Below are positions 60,172 through 64,000 of a stretch of 64,000 bases of DNA, in pieces. The position numbers were made by a program, and so were the translations under genes. The notes beneath the pieces were generated by a model. The model was given only the letters and a program-made list of their open reading frames with translations, had not been told where the DNA came from and searched no databases. The stretch comes from Saccharopolyspora erythraea (GTDB lineage: Bacteria > Actinomycetota > Actinomycetes > Mycobacteriales > Pseudonocardiaceae), in contig NZ_CP054839.1 of NCBI RefSeq assembly GCF_018141105.1, positions 5,893,411 to 5,957,410 of the forward strand. Direction: 5' to 3'. Every line of letters starts with the position of its first letter. Positions within the stretch are counted from its first letter, which is position 1.

Positions 60172-62802
60172 ATGACCGGACGCACCGTGCACCGGCTCGA
60201 CGAGGCAGGCACCGTCCGCGACTGGCTGGTGGCGGGAGCGTGGGCCGAGCCGGTCGCTGCCCTGCCGGACCTGGTGCCCTCGACCGGATCGCCCTGGGGC
60301 CGCGACGGCAGATGGGTGCTCACCAACGGCCCGGACGTCACCCCGCTGAAAGCCCGGCTCTACCAGGCGGCGCCCTTGCGCGAGCAGGTGCCGCCCGAGG
60401 TCGTCGAAGGCGGCCCCGTCAGCTACACGGGCCCGGACGGCTCCGCGCACACCGGCACCTGGCGACGGACGCACACGGCCGGGGACGGTCTCGTCGACTG
60501 GAGCGAGTTCTGCTTCACCCCGCAATGCCGGGTCGCACTCGCGGCGACCGCGCTCGAGGTCGACCAGGCGGAGTGGCGGACGCTGCGGTTGGCGAGCACC
60601 GGGCCGACGCTGCTCTACGTCAACGGTGAATGCGTGGCGCGCTCGGAGTCGGTGGCCTACATGGAGCCCGCCGAGCAGACGACGAGGGTGTGGCTGCCAC
60701 CGGGCGTGAACGAGGTCGTGGTGTGCTCCTGGCAGGTCGGGTTCCGGGAGTGCCGCCAGATCGTCCGGCTGCGCGTCGAGGGCCTGCCGGTCCGGGTCGT
60801 GCTGCCCAGCCCAGGAGCCGACGAACGGCTCGGCGAGCTCGCCGAGCAGGTGCTCGACTCGGTCGGCACGCCGTCGTGGAGCAACCTCGGCACCGAGGTC
60901 GAGCTGCACGGGCCGGACGGACCCGCGCTGCGCGTCGAGGTCGGCGGCGCCGGCAGGCAGGTCCGGCTCGACGGTGGGAAGGCGGTCGTCGAGCTGCCTC
61001 CGCCCGACTCGGGCGAGCGGGACTCCGCGTCGATGCTCAGCACCGGGGAAGCCGTTCTGCGGGTGTTCCTGGACGACGAGCGCTCCCCCGTCTTCCGCGA
61101 GTTCCCCGTCCGGCTGCTGCTTCAGCACTACCGCGCCGAACCCGTCGGCGATGAGCAGGCGTGGCGCCGCGAGCTGCTGGAGCACGCCCGCACCCAACCG
61201 AACGGATGCGCCGCCGAGCTCGCCTCGGCCGCCCTCGACCCCGGCCACCGGCTGCACGCCGAGTCGCTCGACCGATCGCTGTGGATGATCGAGAACCGGG
61301 CCGACTGCGCCGACTTCGAGGCACTGGGACTGCTGCACCTGTGGCACCGGCTGCCCGAGCACACGTGGCCCGAGGCCGTACGCGCGCGGGTGGCCGACGC
61401 CCTGCGCGGGTTCAAGTACTGGATCGACCAGCCCGGCCTGGACGCGATGTGCTACTTCACCGAGAACCACCAGCTCGTCTGGCACACCGCCGAGCTGCTG
61501 GCCGGCCAGACCTTCGCCGGCGAGGTCTTCGCGAACTCCGGCTGGACCGGCAGACAGCACGCCGAGCACGGCCGGGAGCTCGCCGAGAAGTGGCTCGTGC
61601 GCAAGCTCGCGGCCGGATTCAGCGAGTTCGACTCCAACGCCTACGTCGCCGTGGACGTACTCGCGCTGGTCTCCCTGGTCGAGTTCGCCGAGGATGCCAA
61701 GCTCGCCGAGCTGGCCGCGGGACTGCTCGACAAGACCCTGTTCACGCTCGCGGTCAACTCGTGGCGCGGCGCCCACGCATGCGCGCACGGCAGGTCGTAC
61801 GTGCATACCCAGCGCAGTGCGCGGATGGAGGAAACCGCGTCGATCATGTGGGTCTGCTGGGGCACCGGCGCGTTGAACGCCGCCACGCTGCCCGCCACCG
61901 TGCTGGCCACCGCCGACCGCTATACCGTGCCCGAGGCGATCGTAGCTGCCGCGCAGGAGCTTCCGGAGGAGTGGACCGGCAGACAGCGCTACGCGGGCGA
62001 ATACCGCTCGCACCACGATCTGCTGTCCCGGCCGTACGCGTCTGACCTGCTGGTCTACAAGACGCCGGACGCGATGCTGTCCAGCGTGCAGGACTACCGC
62101 AGCGGTCTTCCCGGCCTGCAGGAGCACGTCTGGGGTGCCGTCCTCGGGCCGGAGACGCAGGTGCACGTCACCCATCCACCGAGCGCGGCGACGCACTCCT
62201 CGGCACGGCCGAACGCGTGGGCGGGACACCGCGTCCTGCCCCGCGCCCGCCAGCACACCGACACCGTCCTGGCGGTCCACGACATCCCGGATGACGACCC
62301 GATGGGCTTCACCCACGGCTGGTTCCCGCTGTCCACGATGGATGAATGGACGATGCGAGGTCCGTGGATCGCGGGCAGGCGCGGGGAGGGCTACGTCGCG
62401 CTGGCCACCGAAGGCGGCTGCCGCTTCCTGACCAGCGGGCCGAACGCGTGGCAGGAGCTTCGCCCTCGCGGGCCGGGTGTCGCGTGGGTGTGCGTGGTGG
62501 GCAGGGCGGCCACCGACGGCTCGTTCGCGGAGTTCGCCGACGCCCTCGGCGAGCCCGACTTCCGGCACGACGGCGTCGAATACTGCACGCGCCACGGCGT
62601 GCAGCTGGCTCTGCACCGCCACGGAGCCTTCACGATCGACGGTCGCGTCGCGGACCTGGACGACAACGGACGACCCGCCGAGCTACCGCACCTGGACAAC
62701 CCCCTGTGCCGGGTCGACTTCGGCGCGCCGGAGATGGTGATCGGGCAGGGCGAGAGGCGGCACGTCATCGACCTGCGCACAGGACGTTCCCTACTCCGAT
62801 AA
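60172..62802 (+). CDS. large protein of unknown activity, probable carbohydrate enzyme
   Basis: 876 residues from ATG 60172 (GAGG upstream). The N-terminal third looks beta-rich, with WRTLRLASTGPTLLYVNGE resembling a carbohydrate-binding or galactose-binding fold. The central region (about 340-640) is a helical array typical of an (alpha/alpha) toroid: CYFTENHQLVWHTAELLAGQ, FSEFDSNAYVAVDVLALVSL and HACAHGRSYVHTQR. The conserved ENHQ, the Asp/Asn cluster and RSY are candidate active-site parts. No signal peptide, hence cytosolic. Last gene of the LacI-controlled sugar operon, so it likely cleaves the imported saccharide. I do not recognise a named family with confidence. Confidence 0.7.
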   Translation: MTGRTVHRLDEAGTVRDWLVAGAWAEPVAALPDLVPSTGSPWGRDGRWVLTNGPDVTPLKARLYQAAPLREQVPPEVVEGGPVSYTGPDGSAHTGTWRRTHTAGDGLVDWSEFCFTPQCRVALAATALEVDQAEWRTLRLASTGPTLLYVNGECVARSESVAYMEPAEQTTRVWLPPGVNEVVVCSWQVGFRECRQIVRLRVEGLPVRVVLPSPGADERLGELAEQVLDSVGTPSWSNLGTEVELHGPDGPALRVEVGGAGRQVRLDGGKAVVELPPPDSGERDSASMLSTGEAVLRVFLDDERSPVFREFPVRLLLQHYRAEPVGDEQAWRRELLEHARTQPNGCAAELASAALDPGHRLHAESLDRSLWMIENRADCADFEALGLLHLWHRLPEHTWPEAVRARVADALRGFKYWIDQPGLDAMCYFTENHQLVWHTAELLAGQTFAGEVFANSGWTGRQHAEHGRELAEKWLVRKLAAGFSEFDSNAYVAVDVLALVSLVEFAEDAKLAELAAGLLDKTLFTLAVNSWRGAHACAHGRSYVHTQRSARMEETASIMWVCWGTGALNAATLPATVLATADRYTVPEAIVAAAQELPEEWTGRQRYAGEYRSHHDLLSRPYASDLLVYKTPDAMLSSVQDYRSGLPGLQEHVWGAVLGPETQVHVTHPPSAATHSSARPNAWAGHRVLPRARQHTDTVLAVHDIPDDDPMGFTHGWFPLSTMDEWTMRGPWIAGRRGEGYVALATEGGCRFLTSGPNAWQELRPRGPGVAWVCVVGRAATDGSFAEFADALGEPDFRHDGVEYCTRHGVQLALHRHGAFTIDGRVADLDDNGRPAELPHLDNPLCRVDFGAPEMVIGQGERRHVIDLRTGRSLLR

Positions 62803-62828
62803 GCGCACTGCTGCGCTAGGCGGCTTGA

Positions 62829-63452
62829 TCACATCGCCACGGTCAGTGTCGCGAGTACGGCGATCACAGCGCTGGAGGTGAGTGCGGTGCCCAGTCGGCC
62901 GCGGCGGCCGGTGAGCGTGCGCCCCAGCAGTGCTCCGCCACTGGCGATGAGAAGCTGCCAGCTCGCCGACGCGGTGAACGCGGCGGCCACGAAAAGCAAC
63001 CGCTCCGGCCAGGTGTCCGCGATGCTCGCCTGGCCGCCCACGACCACCGCGACGAAGTAGATGATCGTGGTGGGATTGAGCAGTGTCATCGCCACGAGCG
63101 CCGCATACGCGCGGGCAGGACTCAGAGAACCCTCAAAACGTCCGTCTGGCTGGGGATTCCGGTACCGGCGCACCGCGCCGACCGTGATCTGCACGGCCAC
63201 CCCGACCAGCACGCCGGCTGCGATCCATCGCAGCCCGTCCGCGACAGGTGTGACCACCCGGACCAGCGCGCCGCCGCCGACCACGGCGACCAGCGCGTAG
63301 ACGCCGTCCACAGTCGCGACGCCGAGCGCCGCGGCCACACCGACACGCCATGAGGTACGGGCAGTCAGCACGACGAGATAGGCACCGACCGCACCGACCG
63401 GGATCGCGATCCCGTACCCGGCCACCAGGCCCGCGACGACCGCGGCCGTCAC
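62829..63452 (-). CDS. LysE-family amino acid exporter
   Basis: 207 residues from GTG 63452. Six helices as in LysE/RhtB proteins; the N-terminal helix AGYGIAIPVGAVGAYLVVLTART and the LNPTTIIYFVAVV segment with the conserved NP are recognisable. Exports a basic or neutral amino acid. Convergent with the large sugar-operon gene; upstream lies a remnant of a proline-racemase-family gene. Confidence 0.88.
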   Translation of the reverse strand: MTAAVVAGLVAGYGIAIPVGAVGAYLVVLTARTSWRVGVAAALGVATVDGVYALVAVVGGGALVRVVTPVADGLRWIAAGVLVGVAVQITVGAVRRYRNPQPDGRFEGSLSPARAYAALVAMTLLNPTTIIYFVAVVVGGQASIADTWPERLLFVAAAFTASASWQLLIASGGALLGRTLTGRRGRLGTALTSSAVIAVLATLTVAM

Positions 63453-63546
63453 GGCAGCAACGTGTCGCGCCTGCCCGACTGGATCGACTGCTGCTGGTCA
63501 GCCACGGACAGCCCACGAGCCAGCAGAGTTACCGGAATGGTCGCAG

Positions 63547-63690
63547 TCATGGTGCGATCGTGGCTGGTCGATCCTGGCCATCGCAATCCATTTGCCGCTT
63601 CAGCCACGCCATCTGTTCGTACACGGTGTCGCCGGGAACGTGGGGCACCCCGCCGGTGATGACGCGCATCGGCTCGCCGGAGTGGATCAT
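63547..63690 (-). pseudogene. remnant of a proline racemase / hydroxyproline epimerase gene
   Basis: A 47-codon frame (ATG 63690 to TGA 63547) begins MIHSGEPMRVITGGVPHVPG, followed by DTVYEQMAWLKRQMD. This is the N-terminal signature of the proline racemase family (H-T-x-G-E-P, then R(V/I)xTGG). After QMD the sequence loses resemblance and stops. The family length is about 310-340 residues, so about 85 percent is gone. Codons upstream (YKR) lack a better start. Confidence 0.55.
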
Positions 63691-63759
63691 CCGCTTGTAG
63701 GATTCACGGTCCTTTCAGCGAACAGCGTTCTTCAGACGATCCAGGGCGTCCGGCCACTG

Positions 63760-64000
63760 TCAGCCTGTCGGCTCTGACGTGCGGTCCTCGGCGCGGGGCC
63801 GTGTCCGTCGCCTGAGAACGAGAGGTGGGACTACCAGGGCGAGTGCGGCGATCCCGCCCCAGATGCCCGCGATGGCCCAGCCGGCCCCGGCGAGTGCGAG
63901 CACCGGGGTGAAGGTCACCGCGGTCACCTCGACCGGCAGCAGGGGCAGGTAGGCGATGGCGAAGTCCTCCAGCGTCCGGGAGCGCAGGCGCGGGTCGATG
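63760..64000 (-). CDS. 3' end of a membrane protein gene
   Basis: The C-terminal 79 residues lie in the window. Segments LEDFAIAYLPLLPVEVTAVTF and VLALAGAGWAIAGIWGGIAAL plus LALVVPPLVL predict two or three helices, followed by a basic tail (RRRTRPRAEDRTSEPTG). Family not recognised. Confidence 0.5.
   Translation of the reverse strand, partial: IDPRLRSRTLEDFAIAYLPLLPVEVTAVTFTPVLALAGAGWAIAGIWGGIAALALVVPPLVLRRRTRPRAEDRTSEPTG

Noticed and set aside
62802-62817. AGCGCA-N4-TGCGCT hairpin after the sugar operon
   Set aside because: Six base pairs only; possible but not distinctive, so not listed as a terminator.
63462-63659. 65-codon plus-strand frame upstream of the racemase remnant
   Set aside because: Composition is Arg/Ser-rich and it overlaps the minus-strand remnant that has a clear family signature.
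1-64000. CRISPR arrays, tRNA, rRNA, insertion sequences and phage genes
   Set aside because: Looked for regularly spaced repeats, cloverleaf-like stretches, transposase motifs and integrase motifs by eye; none convincing.

Overview
The window is very GC-rich DNA (coding third positions are almost all G or C) from a filamentous actinomycete. Supporting signs are a perfect DasR-type (dre) palindrome core, an XRE / ImmA-IrrE-like / seven-helix membrane protein / P450 cassette, an RHS toxin with a WXG-like N-terminal region, many GTG/TTG starts, and ATGA/GTGA translational coupling. A Pseudonocardiales member such as Saccharopolyspora fits, but that is an inference from gene content. No rRNA, tRNA, CRISPR array, insertion sequence or replication origin was recognised. 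The region reads as a chromosomal accessory/catabolic zone.

Layout. 0-5 kb: the end of an unknown gene, a GlpP-like protein, a secreted GH16 plus GH30 glucanase pair behind a dre palindrome, an L,D-transpeptidase and an enoyl-CoA hydratase-like protein. 5-12.5 kb: a decayed P-loop kinase, an OmpR-type two-component system followed by a lipoprotein sulfatase, an EF-hand protein, an alpha/beta hydrolase, small secreted proteins, and a ferredoxin-like protein behind a Fur/Zur-type box. 12.5-22.3 kb: an NCS1 permease broken by a frameshift, its TetR neighbour and an amidohydrolase, a GGDEF protein, a drug-type MFS pump, an SDR, a cupin and an NmrA-like protein. 22.3-30.1 kb: an uncharacterised four-gene operon beginning with a 55-residue peptide, downstream of a 1543-residue RHS polymorphic toxin ending in an HNH-type nuclease.

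30.3-40.8 kb: an RpiR-type regulator, a C45-family acyl hydrolase and an eight-gene coupled operon (MHS-type MFS, two NodB-fold deacetylases, a complete oligopeptide ABC importer). Related (R)CTACA repeats lie at both promoters, suggesting one regulon. 41.4-45 kb: the XRE / metalloprotease / membrane protein / degenerate P450 cassette. 45-52.9 kb: a second peptide-type ABC importer coupled to a CocE-type hydrolase and a TetR regulator, with a long operator upstream. 53-62.8 kb: a DUF488 protein, then a sugar module: LacI regulator, ABC sugar importer, Gfo/Idh dehydrogenase, PmoA-like protein and an 876-residue protein of unknown activity. Two near-identical 16-bp LacI-type operators flank the LacI gene. 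62.8-64 kb: a LysE exporter, a remnant of a proline-racemase-family gene and the end of a membrane protein gene.

Taken together the region is devoted to scavenging: extracellular glucanases, sulfatase, three ABC importers each paired with hydrolases and a local regulator, plus competition (RHS toxin) and two poorly understood conserved cassettes. The most promising uncharacterised systems are the 55-residue-peptide operon (22.4-25.2 kb), the metalloprotease/P450 cassette (41.5-45 kb) and the RpiR/C45/deacetylase regulon (30.3-40.8 kb).
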